64,000 nucleotides of DNA from Paenibacillus tyrphae (GTDB lineage: Bacteria > Bacillota > Bacilli > Paenibacillales > NBRC-103111), in NCBI RefSeq assembly GCF_000722545.1, contig NZ_JNVM01000036.1, positions 1 to 64,000 on the forward strand. Reading direction: 5' to 3'. The position numbers were made by a program, and so were the translations under genes. Within the stretch, counting starts at the first letter, position 1. Each line of letters opens with the position of its first letter. This document shows positions 37,218 through 45,812 of this stretch, piece after piece. A model generated the notes under the pieces. The model was not told the origin of the DNA. It saw only the letters and a program-made list of their open reading frames with translations, and searched no databases.

Positions 37218-40200
37218 ATGAACCGGTATCTAGGGACAAGAGCAGGAGACATCATCACCGTCTATCCGCAGAAGCATCCCTCCATTGTGAAACAGATCCG
37301 CAAGGAGTTCGTGTCTGATGACGCCACCCTCCTTCGCGTCTGGGCGGAAGGCAGCCGTGATCGCGAGGAACTGGATGAACTCCTCTGTCGTCTGCTCGGG
37401 GCGCACCTGCGCGAACTGGGACTGCATCCGGCCAAGAACCCGGCTCGCGGGTTGGCCGTCTTATATAACAAGTGGTACGAAGAAAGCCTCGCCCTCTTGA
37501 CCCGTTATGCGCATCTCAGCTTCGACGCATCGTCGGAAACGCTCTGGCAGGAGTGGGAGGCGAGAAAGTCTCGCTGGCTGGAAAAAGCGGAACTCAAGGC
37601 GCAGGTCGTGCTGGTCGAGACGACGATGCGCGCACTGCCGGACATTCTGACGGGCAAGCGGGCGGCGACGGACATTCTGTTCCCTGATGCCTCGATGAAG
37701 CTGGTGGAAGGCGTGTATAAAAACAACGCGATCTCCGACGGCTTCAACGAAGTGCTGGCCGACACGGTGGTCCTCTACCTGCAGGAGCGTTTGAAAAACG
37801 AACCGGCGGCGCGCATCCGCATCTTGGAGATCGGAGCCGGAACCGGCGGGACGAGCGCGATGGTGTTTGACAAGCTACAACCTTATCAGCAGCACGTCGA
37901 AGAATATTGCTACACGGACATCTCCAAGGCGTTTTTGCTCCATGCCGAACGGGAGTATGCTCCGAAGGCTCCGTATCTGACCTATCGAGTGTTCAATGTG
38001 GAGGAGCCGATCGCCGGGCAGGGACTGGACGCGGGGGCGTATGACCTCGTGTTGGCGACCAATTGCCTACATGCCACCAAGAACATTCGCCAGACCTTGC
38101 GCAATGCCAAGGCTGTTTTAGCAAAAAACGGCCTGTTGCTGCTCAACGAGATGAGCCGCAATTCGGTGTTCACGCACCTGACCTTTGGCCTGCTCGATGG
38201 ATGGTGGCGGTATGAGGATGCGGAGCTGCGCATGCCGGGTTGCCCGGGCTTGTCTCCGGAGGCCTGGTCCTCGGTGCTGAAAGCGGAAGGATTCCGCGCG
38301 GTCGATCATCCGGCGCAAAAGGCGCACGCTCTCGGCCAGCAGATCATCGTGGCGGAAAGCGACGGGGTGGTGCGACAGAAACAGGGGCAAGGGCCGACGG
38401 TGGCCTCCACCGCAGCGAAGTCGCCGAAAACGGAGACCCCCGTTGTGTCGAGAGAAGCGGGCGAGGCTCCGGCATCCGAGGTGACGGCCTCCGAGGTGAC
38501 GGAAGCGCTGATCGAGGAGCGGGTGATGGAGGCGATCAAGGACCAGCTCGTCTCTTCGTTAAAAGTGAATCGGGATCGGATTGATTCCGACAAGTCGTTT
38601 GCCGATTACGGTCTGGATTCGATCACGGGTGTTCATCTGGTGCAGGCGCTGAACGACAAGCTGCCGGTCGGGTTGAAGACGACGAACCTGTTCGATTACA
38701 GCTCGGTCAACCAACTCGCTTCCTACATGCTCCGGCAATACAAAGAAGCGCTTGCCACAGCGTTCGCTCCCACCAAGCCTCAAACATCGGCGACGACCTC
38801 AGCGACTGCAATCGCAAATGACCCTGCAATTGCAAATACAATTGCATCGGCAGCAACATTGGTGCAAACGGCAAGAGCTCAAGCTGACGTTCAGCAAGGC
38901 GCTCGAGAAAGTGCTCGAGAAGGCGGTCGAGACGATGCGGGGAAAAAGATCTCTGAACAAGGCGGAGATCTTGATGCGATTGCGATCGTCGGCATGAGCG
39001 GGCGTTTTCCGAAGTCGGGGGACTTGGGCGAGCTGTGGGAGCATCTGGCGAACGGAGACGATCTCGTTGGCCCGGTGACGCGATGGGATCTTCGCTCTTA
39101 TCATGCGGAGGGAGCACGCTTTTGCAACGAAGGCGGCTTCCTCGATGACATCGACCGCTTCGATCCGCTGTTCTTCCACATCTCGGGCGTTGAAGCGACG
39201 TACATGGACCCACAGCAGCGCATTTTCCTCGAAGAGTCTTGGAAAGCGCTCGAAGTGGCCGGTTATGCCGGCGACGCGGTCAAAGGAGCCTCCTGCGGGG
39301 TGTATGTCGGGATCAACGGAGGCGACTACCAGCAGTCGATGGTTGAACAGGCACCGGCACAAGCGATGTGGGGCAACGCCGCCTCTGTGATTCCGGCGCG
39401 CATCTCGTATTTCCTAGACCTTCAAGGCCCAGCGGTCGCGGTCGACACGGCTTGTTCGAGTTCGCTCGTCTCCATCCACTTGGCTTGCCAAGGGTTGCGG
39501 TCGGGGGAGACGGACATGGCGCTGGCCGGCGGCGTTTTCATCCAGAGCACGCCTCGTTTCTACTTGACGGCAGAGCGTGCGAGCATGCTCTCGGCGACGG
39601 GGCGCTGTCACACGTTCGATGACCAGGCGAACGGATTCGTGCCAGGAGAAGGCGTGGGGGTCGTCGTCCTCAAACGACTGAAAGACGCGCTCGCCGACCG
39701 AGATCATATCTATGGCGTGATTCGAGGCTCAGCGCTCAACCAGGACGGCACGACGAACGGAATCACCGCTCCCAGCGCCAATTCGCAAGAGCGTCTGGAG
39801 CGCGAAGTCTATGAGACGCATGGGATCAACCCGGAGCAGATTCAACTGGTCGAAGCGCACGGCACCGGAACGAAGCTCGGCGATCCAATCGAGTTCGACG
39901 CCTTGACCCGCGCCTTCCGCGCCTACACGGATCGCAAGGAATACTGCGCGATCGGTTCGATCAAAACGAACATCGGACACGCAGCTGCGGCGGCCGGGGT
40001 CGCCGGGGTGCTCAAAATCCTGCTCGCGCTGGAACACATGCAACTGCCGCCCTCGATTCATTTTGATGCGTGGAATGCAAACATCGAGCATCAAGGCAGC
40101 CCGTTCTATGTGAACACCAAGCTGCGGGACTGGAGCATCGAGCCGGGGAGCAAGCGCCGCGCGGCGATCAGCGCCTTCGGGTTCAGCGGCACCAATGCGC

Positions 40201-43200
40201 ATATGGTTATCGAGGAAGCGCCGCAGACCGTTCGGACGCCGATTGACAGAGCTGGGCATCTGATCGTGCTGTCCGCTCGCACCGCCGAACAGCTTCGCAA
40301 GCAGGTGCAGAATCTGATCGCCTTCTGCGAGCAGGAACCGAATGCGGACTGCGGCAACATCAGCTACACCTTGCTCGTCGGGCGCAGGCATCTGCCTCAC
40401 CGCTTGGCCTGCGTGGTGCGCGATGTGCCGGAACTGGTCAAGTCGCTGCAAAAATGGCTGGAGACGGGAAAAGTCGCCGGTGTGCATCACGGCGAATTGC
40501 TTGAGAACGAACTTCGGGAACAGCCGTCGCTCAAACGCTACGGCAACCAGTGCATCGAAAACTGTCGCCATGCTGCCCAAGGGGCAGCCCTGCTCGAACA
40601 GCTCGCGTCCGTGGCCGATCTGTATGCACAAGGCTATGCGCTGGAGTACGGACGCCTGTTTGAAGGGCTGCCCTATGCGCGCATCCCGCTGCCGACATCT
40701 CCGTTTGCCAAGGAGCGGTATTGGAAGCCGGAGGGTTCGGCGCAGTCTGTCGCGAAGGCGGGCGGCACAAACTCCCGCACGCTGCATCCGTTGCTGCACG
40801 AAAACATTTCGGTGCTGGAAGAGCAGCGCTATGCGTCTGTTTTTACAGGAAAAGAGTTCTTCCTTGCCGATCATGTGATCAACGGACAGCGGATTCTGCC
40901 GGGCGTGGCCCATCTCGAAATGGTCCGCGCAGCTCTTGAGCTGGCGGCAGGAGCGAGCGAAGAAGGCAGCGCATGGCGCTTGCAGCATGTGGGCTTCGCA
41001 AGCCCGATCCTCGCAGGGAACGGGCCGGTTGAGGTTCAGGTCGGGCTGCGGGCGGAAGAGGCCGAGGCGATTTCCTTTGAAGTCAGAGACGGGCGGGGGG
41101 CTGTCGTACACAGCCAAGGCCGGGCGAGACGCTTGGGTAAGGCAGATGCTCCTGCCGTCGATCTCGCCACTCTGCAGACGGCCTGCTCACAGAACCGAAT
41201 CAGCGCTTCCGAGCTGTACGAGCTCTTCCGCCAAGCCGGGCTGGACTACGGGCCGGCACACCAAGGGATCGAGAGCCTGTCGATCGGAACGGGGCAGGTG
41301 CTGGCGAAGTTGTCGCTGCCCGATTGCGTGGCTGACACAGAGAGCCGCTACGTTCTGCACCCGAGCCTCATGGACGCGGCGCTGCAGGCCGCGATCGGCC
41401 TGATGCTCGGCACTGCGTCATTCAAGCCGCTTGTGCCCTTCGCGTTGGAGGAAGTCGAGATCTACGGCTCGTGCACGCCCTCGATGTGGGCCGTGGTACG
41501 CCGCAGCGAAGGCAGCACAGCGGAAGACAAGGTGCAAAAGTTCGACGTGGACGCGTGTGACGAAAATGGTCAGGTGCGCGTGCGCTTGAAAGGCTACACC
41601 TCGCGCGTGCTGGAAGAGGGAGCAGGGGGGCGCACGCAGGGAGCGCACTTGCTGCAGCCGAGCTGGAAGCAGCAGGGCATCGCGCAGAAGACGGCCCTTC
41701 CTGCCCTGTCGCAGCATCTGGTGCTGCTCTGCGAGCTGACGGCACCTCTCGTGCTCGGCGGACAGGTCGTGGCGCTGCAGTCGGATCGTCAGGACATCGC
41801 CGAGCGCTACCAAGCGTATGCGGTGCGCGTGTTCGAAGAGATTCAGACCCTTCTGCGCAGCAAGCCACAGGGCAAGGCGCTGGTGCAAGTCGTGGTGCCT
41901 GCCGACGGAGAAGATCAGGTCTTCAGCGGCCTTGCCGGACTGCTTCGCACCGCCCGCCGCGAGAACCTGAACCTGATCGCGCAGCTGATCGAGATCGAGG
42001 ACACGGTAGGATTGGAACACAAGCTTTTGGAAAATCACCATTCCCTGCAAGATGACCGCATCCGCTACCGATACGGGCAGCGCTGGGTCGCTTCTTGGGA
42101 TGTGGCGGAAGTCTCGCAGCAGGCGTTCCACATCCCGTGGCGCGATGGCGGCGTCTACCTTCTGACCGGCGGTGCGGGAGGACTCGGCCTGATTTTTGCC
42201 AAAGAGATCGCAAGCCAAGTCAAGGCTCCGCGACTGATCCTCACCGGCCGCTCCCCCTTGGGCCTGCAGCAGCAAGCGGCTCTGCAGGAGTTGAAGGACC
42301 TCGGCGCACACATCGAGTACCAACAGGTCGATGTGACGCGGGAAGAGGCGGTCGCCGGACTGTTTGAGGAGATCCGGGCGCGCTATGGCACCCTCCAAGG
42401 CATCCTGCACGGAGCGGGCGTGATCCGCGACAACTTCATCATCCGCAAGACCGGGCAGGAGATGCAGGAGGTGCTGGCTCCCAAAGTGAGCGGATTGGTC
42501 CACCTCGACCGTTCGAGCATCGGGCTGCCGCTGGACTTCTTCGTGCTGTTCTCCGCTGTGGCCGGCTGCCTCGGCAATCCGGGGCAGGCCGATTATGCGG
42601 CGGCCAACGGATTCTTGGATGCTTATGCTGCCGAGCGCAATCGTCTGGTCGCTCGCGGGCAACGCCAAGGCCGCACGCTTGCGATCGACTGGCCGCTCTG
42701 GCAAGACGGCGGAATGCAGGTGGATGCAGAGACGGAGCAATGGATGAGAGAGCATACGGGGATGATCCCGCTGGAGAGCCGGAACGGGATTCGGGCTCTC
42801 TATCAGGGCTTGGCCATCGGGTGCGATCAGGTGATGGTGGTGCAAGGCGACCTCGCCCGGATCACGGAGAAGCTGCACCCGCTGTTCCCTGCCCCTGCTG
42901 CCCGCCCGGTTCACAGCGTGGCTGACCATGTGCAAGCGAGAGTGCTGCAGATCGTCTCGGACTTGCTGCAGGTCAGACCTGATGAACTGGATGCCGAGGC
43001 CGAGTGGCTGGACTACGGGATCGATGCGTTTCTGATGAATGAGCTGGCCGATCGTCTCAACGAGGAGTTCGGCCTGTATCTGACGCCGAGCACCTTCTCG
43101 GAACTGCCGACGATCCAGCAGGTGATCGACCTGCTGACAGGCGAGACCGACAAGCAGGTTCCCGCAGCTCCGTTCCCGACTGCCAAGGAAGAGGCGGTTC

Positions 43201-45518
43201 TGGCGAGCGCAGCGGCCGATTTTTTCAAAAAGCAGCTGTCCTCCGTCCTGGGAGTTCCGGCTGAGAGCATCGAAGCGTCTGCGCCGCTGGAAGTGTACGG
43301 CATCGACTCGATCATGGTGATGCAGCTGACCCGTCAATTGGAAAAAACGTTCGGTGCGTTGCCGAAGACGCTGTTCTTCGAGTACCAGAACATTCGCGAT
43401 CTGACCGGGTACTTTTTGAAAAATCACCGTGCCCATCTGATCGACCTGCTCGGGGTCGAGGAGCGACCGGCAGAGCCTGCATCGGTTTCGGTGGCAGCGC
43501 CTGTGCGGAAGGTCGTCGCGCCGGGTCGCGCGGCGGTCAAGGAGCCGACCAAACAGAGCGGCGCGCTCGACATCGCGATCATCGGCCTGTCAGGGCGCTA
43601 CCCGCAGGCGGATGATCTGGAGGCATTCTGGAACAACTTGCGCGAGGGTCGGGACTCGATCACCGAGATTCCAATGGAGCGCTGGGATCACAGCCCGTAT
43701 TATGACCCGGATCGCAGCAAGCGTGGCAAGACGTACAGCAAGTGGGGCGGGTTCGTGCGCGATGTCGACAAGTTCGACCCGCTGTTCTTCAACATCGCAC
43801 CTCGGGAAGCTGAGATCATGGACCCGCAAGAGCGCCTGTTCCTGCAGTCCGTGTATGAGGCGATGGAAGATGCGGGCTACACCCGCGACACGTTCGTGTC
43901 AGGCGGGGAATCGGGCGAGGAGCGCAATGTCGGGGTCTACGTCGGGGTGATGTACTCGGAGTATCAGCTCTACGGAGCGGAGGAGACGCTGCGGGGCCGT
44001 CCGATGGCCTTGTCGGGCAACCCGTCGTCGATCGCCAACCGCGTGTCCTATTTCTTCAACTTGCACGGCCCGAGCCTTGCGGTCGATACGATGTGCTCCT
44101 CGTCGCTCACGGCGATTCATCTGGCCTGCCAGAGTCTGGAGCAAGGCGACTGCGAGCTGGCCGTGGCCGGCGGGGTCAACCTGTCCTTGCATCCGAACAA
44201 GTACCTGATGCTCGGCCAAGGCAAGTTCGCATCGAGCAAAGGGCGCTGTGAGAGCTTTGGTGAAGGGGGCGACGGGTACGTGCCGGGTGAAGGCGTCGGC
44301 GCTGTGCTGCTCAAACCGCTCGCCAAGGCGTTGGAGGACGGCGACCAGATCTACGGCGTGATCAAGGGGACGGCGGTCAATCACGGCGGCAAGACCAACG
44401 GCTACTCCGTCCCGAATCCGAATCTGCAAGCTCGCGTGATCGGACGCGCGTTCAAAAAGGCCGGCATTCACCCGCGCTCCCTCTCTTACTTGGAAGCGCA
44501 CGGCACGGGAACGGCGCTCGGCGACCCGATCGAGATCGCCGGATTGATGAGAGTCTTCCAAGAAGACACGGCAGACACGCAATTCTGCGCGATCGGATCA
44601 GTCAAATCGAACATCGGCCACTGCGAGAGTGCGGCTGGCATCGCGGGCCTGACCAAAGTGCTGCTGCAGATGAAGCATCGCCAACTGGTGCCGTCTCTGC
44701 ACGCAGACGTGCTGAACCCGAACATCGACTTTGGTCGGACGCCGTTCGTCGTGCAGCGGGAACTGGCGGAGTGGAAGCGCCCGCTGCTAGAGGTGGGCGG
44801 CGAGCTTCGCGAGGTTCCGCGCATCGCTGGCATCTCCTCGTTCGGAGCGGGAGGTTCCAATGCGCATCTTGTGATCGAGGAGCATGTGCCGGAGGTAGCA
44901 CCGCGAGCGGCTGCCCGTATCGCGCAGAACCGTCCGGCTCTGCTCGTGCTGTCCGCCAAAGACGAGCAGCGTCTGCACGAGCAGGTGCTGCGCCTTCAGG
45001 CGGCGATCGACAGACAGGTCGTGACGGATGACACGCTCGCTGATACGGCCTATACCTTGCAGGTGGGGCGCGAAGTGATGGAAGAGCGGCTCGCCGTGGT
45101 GGCAACCTCCGCACAGGACCTGCAGCAGAAGCTGTCCGCCTATCTGCAAGGCCGTCCGGCGCTTGGCGCGGTCTTCCGCGGTCAGGTCAAAGGCGCGACG
45201 GACAGCTCGCTGTCGTTCGCGGCGGATCAAGATCTGCAGGAGCTCGTGACGAAATGGTGGGAGAGCGGCCAGCTTGCCAAGCTGGCCGACCTCTGGGTCA
45301 AGGGCCTGCGTGTGGAGTACGGTTCTTTGTATGGCACGGAGAGACCGCGCCGCCTCTCGCTACCGACCTATCCGTTTGCCCGTAAGAGATGCTGGGCGGT
45401 GGAGGGGCCGAATTTTGACGAAGGGTTCTATGAGCAGATTCTGGACGAGATGGTGGACGAAGAGATCACCCTCGAAGAAGCCCTTCTGAAAATCAGCAGC
45501 GCCCTGATCCCGAATTGA
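37218..45518 (+). CDS. PKS3: trans-AT polyketide synthase, cMT-ACP of module 6, module 7 and KS of module 8 (2766 aa)
   Basis: Starts at the ATG at 37218 behind GAGGGGGC. Approximate residues. cMT 1-395 (EIGAGTGGTS near 204). ACP 428-510 (GLDSITGV; lacks the Trp of branching ACPs). KS7 590-1003 (intact triad). DH 1188-1470 (DHVING..LPG, DAALQ). KR 1475-1890 with Tyr1793 and Asn but Ala1780 in place of the catalytic Ser 13 residues earlier. ACP-like 1898-1980 with Ala1937 for the phosphopantetheine Ser. ACP 1993-2075 (GIDS). KS8 2117-2556 (intact). The post-KS linker is followed by an acidic helical tail (2737-2766, FYEQILDEMVDEEITLEEALL) resembling four-helix-bundle docking segments. The protein completes module 6 begun on PKS2 and passes its last KS to the KR of PKS4. 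The next promoter starts five bases after its stop. Confidence 0.94.
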   Translation: MNRYLGTRAGDIITVYPQKHPSIVKQIRKEFVSDDATLLRVWAEGSRDREELDELLCRLLGAHLRELGLHPAKNPARGLAVLYNKWYEESLALLTRYAHLSFDASSETLWQEWEARKSRWLEKAELKAQVVLVETTMRALPDILTGKRAATDILFPDASMKLVEGVYKNNAISDGFNEVLADTVVLYLQERLKNEPAARIRILEIGAGTGGTSAMVFDKLQPYQQHVEEYCYTDISKAFLLHAEREYAPKAPYLTYRVFNVEEPIAGQGLDAGAYDLVLATNCLHATKNIRQTLRNAKAVLAKNGLLLLNEMSRNSVFTHLTFGLLDGWWRYEDAELRMPGCPGLSPEAWSSVLKAEGFRAVDHPAQKAHALGQQIIVAESDGVVRQKQGQGPTVASTAAKSPKTETPVVSREAGEAPASEVTASEVTEALIEERVMEAIKDQLVSSLKVNRDRIDSDKSFADYGLDSITGVHLVQALNDKLPVGLKTTNLFDYSSVNQLASYMLRQYKEALATAFAPTKPQTSATTSATAIANDPAIANTIASAATLVQTARAQADVQQGARESAREGGRDDAGKKISEQGGDLDAIAIVGMSGRFPKSGDLGELWEHLANGDDLVGPVTRWDLRSYHAEGARFCNEGGFLDDIDRFDPLFFHISGVEATYMDPQQRIFLEESWKALEVAGYAGDAVKGASCGVYVGINGGDYQQSMVEQAPAQAMWGNAASVIPARISYFLDLQGPAVAVDTACSSSLVSIHLACQGLRSGETDMALAGGVFIQSTPRFYLTAERASMLSATGRCHTFDDQANGFVPGEGVGVVVLKRLKDALADRDHIYGVIRGSALNQDGTTNGITAPSANSQERLEREVYETHGINPEQIQLVEAHGTGTKLGDPIEFDALTRAFRAYTDRKEYCAIGSIKTNIGHAAAAAGVAGVLKILLALEHMQLPPSIHFDAWNANIEHQGSPFYVNTKLRDWSIEPGSKRRAAISAFGFSGTNAHMVIEEAPQTVRTPIDRAGHLIVLSARTAEQLRKQVQNLIAFCEQEPNADCGNISYTLLVGRRHLPHRLACVVRDVPELVKSLQKWLETGKVAGVHHGELLENELREQPSLKRYGNQCIENCRHAAQGAALLEQLASVADLYAQGYALEYGRLFEGLPYARIPLPTSPFAKERYWKPEGSAQSVAKAGGTNSRTLHPLLHENISVLEEQRYASVFTGKEFFLADHVINGQRILPGVAHLEMVRAALELAAGASEEGSAWRLQHVGFASPILAGNGPVEVQVGLRAEEAEAISFEVRDGRGAVVHSQGRARRLGKADAPAVDLATLQTACSQNRISASELYELFRQAGLDYGPAHQGIESLSIGTGQVLAKLSLPDCVADTESRYVLHPSLMDAALQAAIGLMLGTASFKPLVPFALEEVEIYGSCTPSMWAVVRRSEGSTAEDKVQKFDVDACDENGQVRVRLKGYTSRVLEEGAGGRTQGAHLLQPSWKQQGIAQKTALPALSQHLVLLCELTAPLVLGGQVVALQSDRQDIAERYQAYAVRVFEEIQTLLRSKPQGKALVQVVVPADGEDQVFSGLAGLLRTARRENLNLIAQLIEIEDTVGLEHKLLENHHSLQDDRIRYRYGQRWVASWDVAEVSQQAFHIPWRDGGVYLLTGGAGGLGLIFAKEIASQVKAPRLILTGRSPLGLQQQAALQELKDLGAHIEYQQVDVTREEAVAGLFEEIRARYGTLQGILHGAGVIRDNFIIRKTGQEMQEVLAPKVSGLVHLDRSSIGLPLDFFVLFSAVAGCLGNPGQADYAAANGFLDAYAAERNRLVARGQRQGRTLAIDWPLWQDGGMQVDAETEQWMREHTGMIPLESRNGIRALYQGLAIGCDQVMVVQGDLARITEKLHPLFPAPAARPVHSVADHVQARVLQIVSDLLQVRPDELDAEAEWLDYGIDAFLMNELADRLNEEFGLYLTPSTFSELPTIQQVIDLLTGETDKQVPAAPFPTAKEEAVLASAAADFFKKQLSSVLGVPAESIEASAPLEVYGIDSIMVMQLTRQLEKTFGALPKTLFFEYQNIRDLTGYFLKNHRAHLIDLLGVEERPAEPASVSVAAPVRKVVAPGRAAVKEPTKQSGALDIAIIGLSGRYPQADDLEAFWNNLREGRDSITEIPMERWDHSPYYDPDRSKRGKTYSKWGGFVRDVDKFDPLFFNIAPREAEIMDPQERLFLQSVYEAMEDAGYTRDTFVSGGESGEERNVGVYVGVMYSEYQLYGAEETLRGRPMALSGNPSSIANRVSYFFNLHGPSLAVDTMCSSSLTAIHLACQSLEQGDCELAVAGGVNLSLHPNKYLMLGQGKFASSKGRCESFGEGGDGYVPGEGVGAVLLKPLAKALEDGDQIYGVIKGTAVNHGGKTNGYSVPNPNLQARVIGRAFKKAGIHPRSLSYLEAHGTGTALGDPIEIAGLMRVFQEDTADTQFCAIGSVKSNIGHCESAAGIAGLTKVLLQMKHRQLVPSLHADVLNPNIDFGRTPFVVQRELAEWKRPLLEVGGELREVPRIAGISSFGAGGSNAHLVIEEHVPEVAPRAAARIAQNRPALLVLSAKDEQRLHEQVLRLQAAIDRQVVTDDTLADTAYTLQVGREVMEERLAVVATSAQDLQQKLSAYLQGRPALGAVFRGQVKGATDSSLSFAADQDLQELVTKWWESGQLAKLADLWVKGLRVEYGSLYGTERPRRLSLPTYPFARKRCWAVEGPNFDEGFYEQILDEMVDEEITLEEALLKISSALIPN

Positions 45519-45522
45519 TCTC

Positions 45523-45552
45523 TTGACTAAATGAATGTTGCGAGATTAGTAT
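45523..45552 (+). promoter_or_regulatory. Sigma-A-type promoter P2 of the second PKS operon
   Basis: TTGACT (45523-45528), an 18-base spacer and TAGTAT (45547-45552), immediately after the PKS3 stop. The architecture is the same as P1 at 4891-4920. Bases 45519-45812 contain no gene: they hold P2, the second leader element and a terminator. Confidence 0.72.
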
Positions 45553-45591
45553 TAGGTATAAGAAGGTAAATGATAGCATGTTTGGAACAAA

Positions 45592-45643
45592 CTCCTTATT
45601 TGCTTTCCAATCGATGTTGCGGCGCGTTGGCGGGTGTAAGGGG
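45592..45643 (+). promoter_or_regulatory. Leader RNA element 2, putative LoaP-responsive nested hairpin
   Basis: The inner hairpin has arms UCGAUGU (45611-45617) and GCGUUGG (45624-45630) around loop UGCGGC, homologous to 5016-5035. The outer 7-bp stem is CTCCTTA (45592-45598) with TAAGGGG (45637-45643). This outer stem has a different sequence from the one in leader 1, but its length and its position around the inner hairpin are the same. Asymmetric internal loops are 12/6 bases here and 9/5 in leader 1. A terminator follows 90 bases later. Confidence 0.65.
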
Positions 45644-45732
45644 CACATCCAGTTGCATTGTGTCGTGTGCATGTGGGCAGATGACATGGGAAGAGTATGT
45701 CCGCATGACATATTTTCATAGCAGAACCTAAG

Positions 45733-45760
45733 AAAAGGGAGGGGCGATCCTCCCTTTTTT
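45733..45760 (+). terminator. Intrinsic terminator in the leader of the second operon
   Basis: AAAAGGGAGG (45733-45742), loop GGCGAT, CCTCCCTTTT (45749-45758) and a T-run to 45760. It lies between P2 and the PKS4 start, so it would stop all transcripts of operon 2 unless read through. Position after leader element 2 is what an antitermination switch requires. Confidence 0.9.
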
Positions 45761-45812
45761 CTATTTTATGAGAGAAATTCGAAAAGGAACGCCGAACCGC
45801 GAGGAGGCACAT

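Noticed and set aside
38500-38745. ACP of module 6 as a second beta-branching site (GLDSITGV)
   Set aside because: The Trp six residues after the serine that marks branching ACPs is absent (Leu instead), and the module has a KR and cMT, so no beta-keto group would remain.
45768-45812. Earlier in-frame ATG for PKS4
   Set aside because: No ribosome site before 45768 and it lies eight bases after a terminator T-run; the ATG at 45813 has GAGGAGG at good spacing and begins the docking helix.
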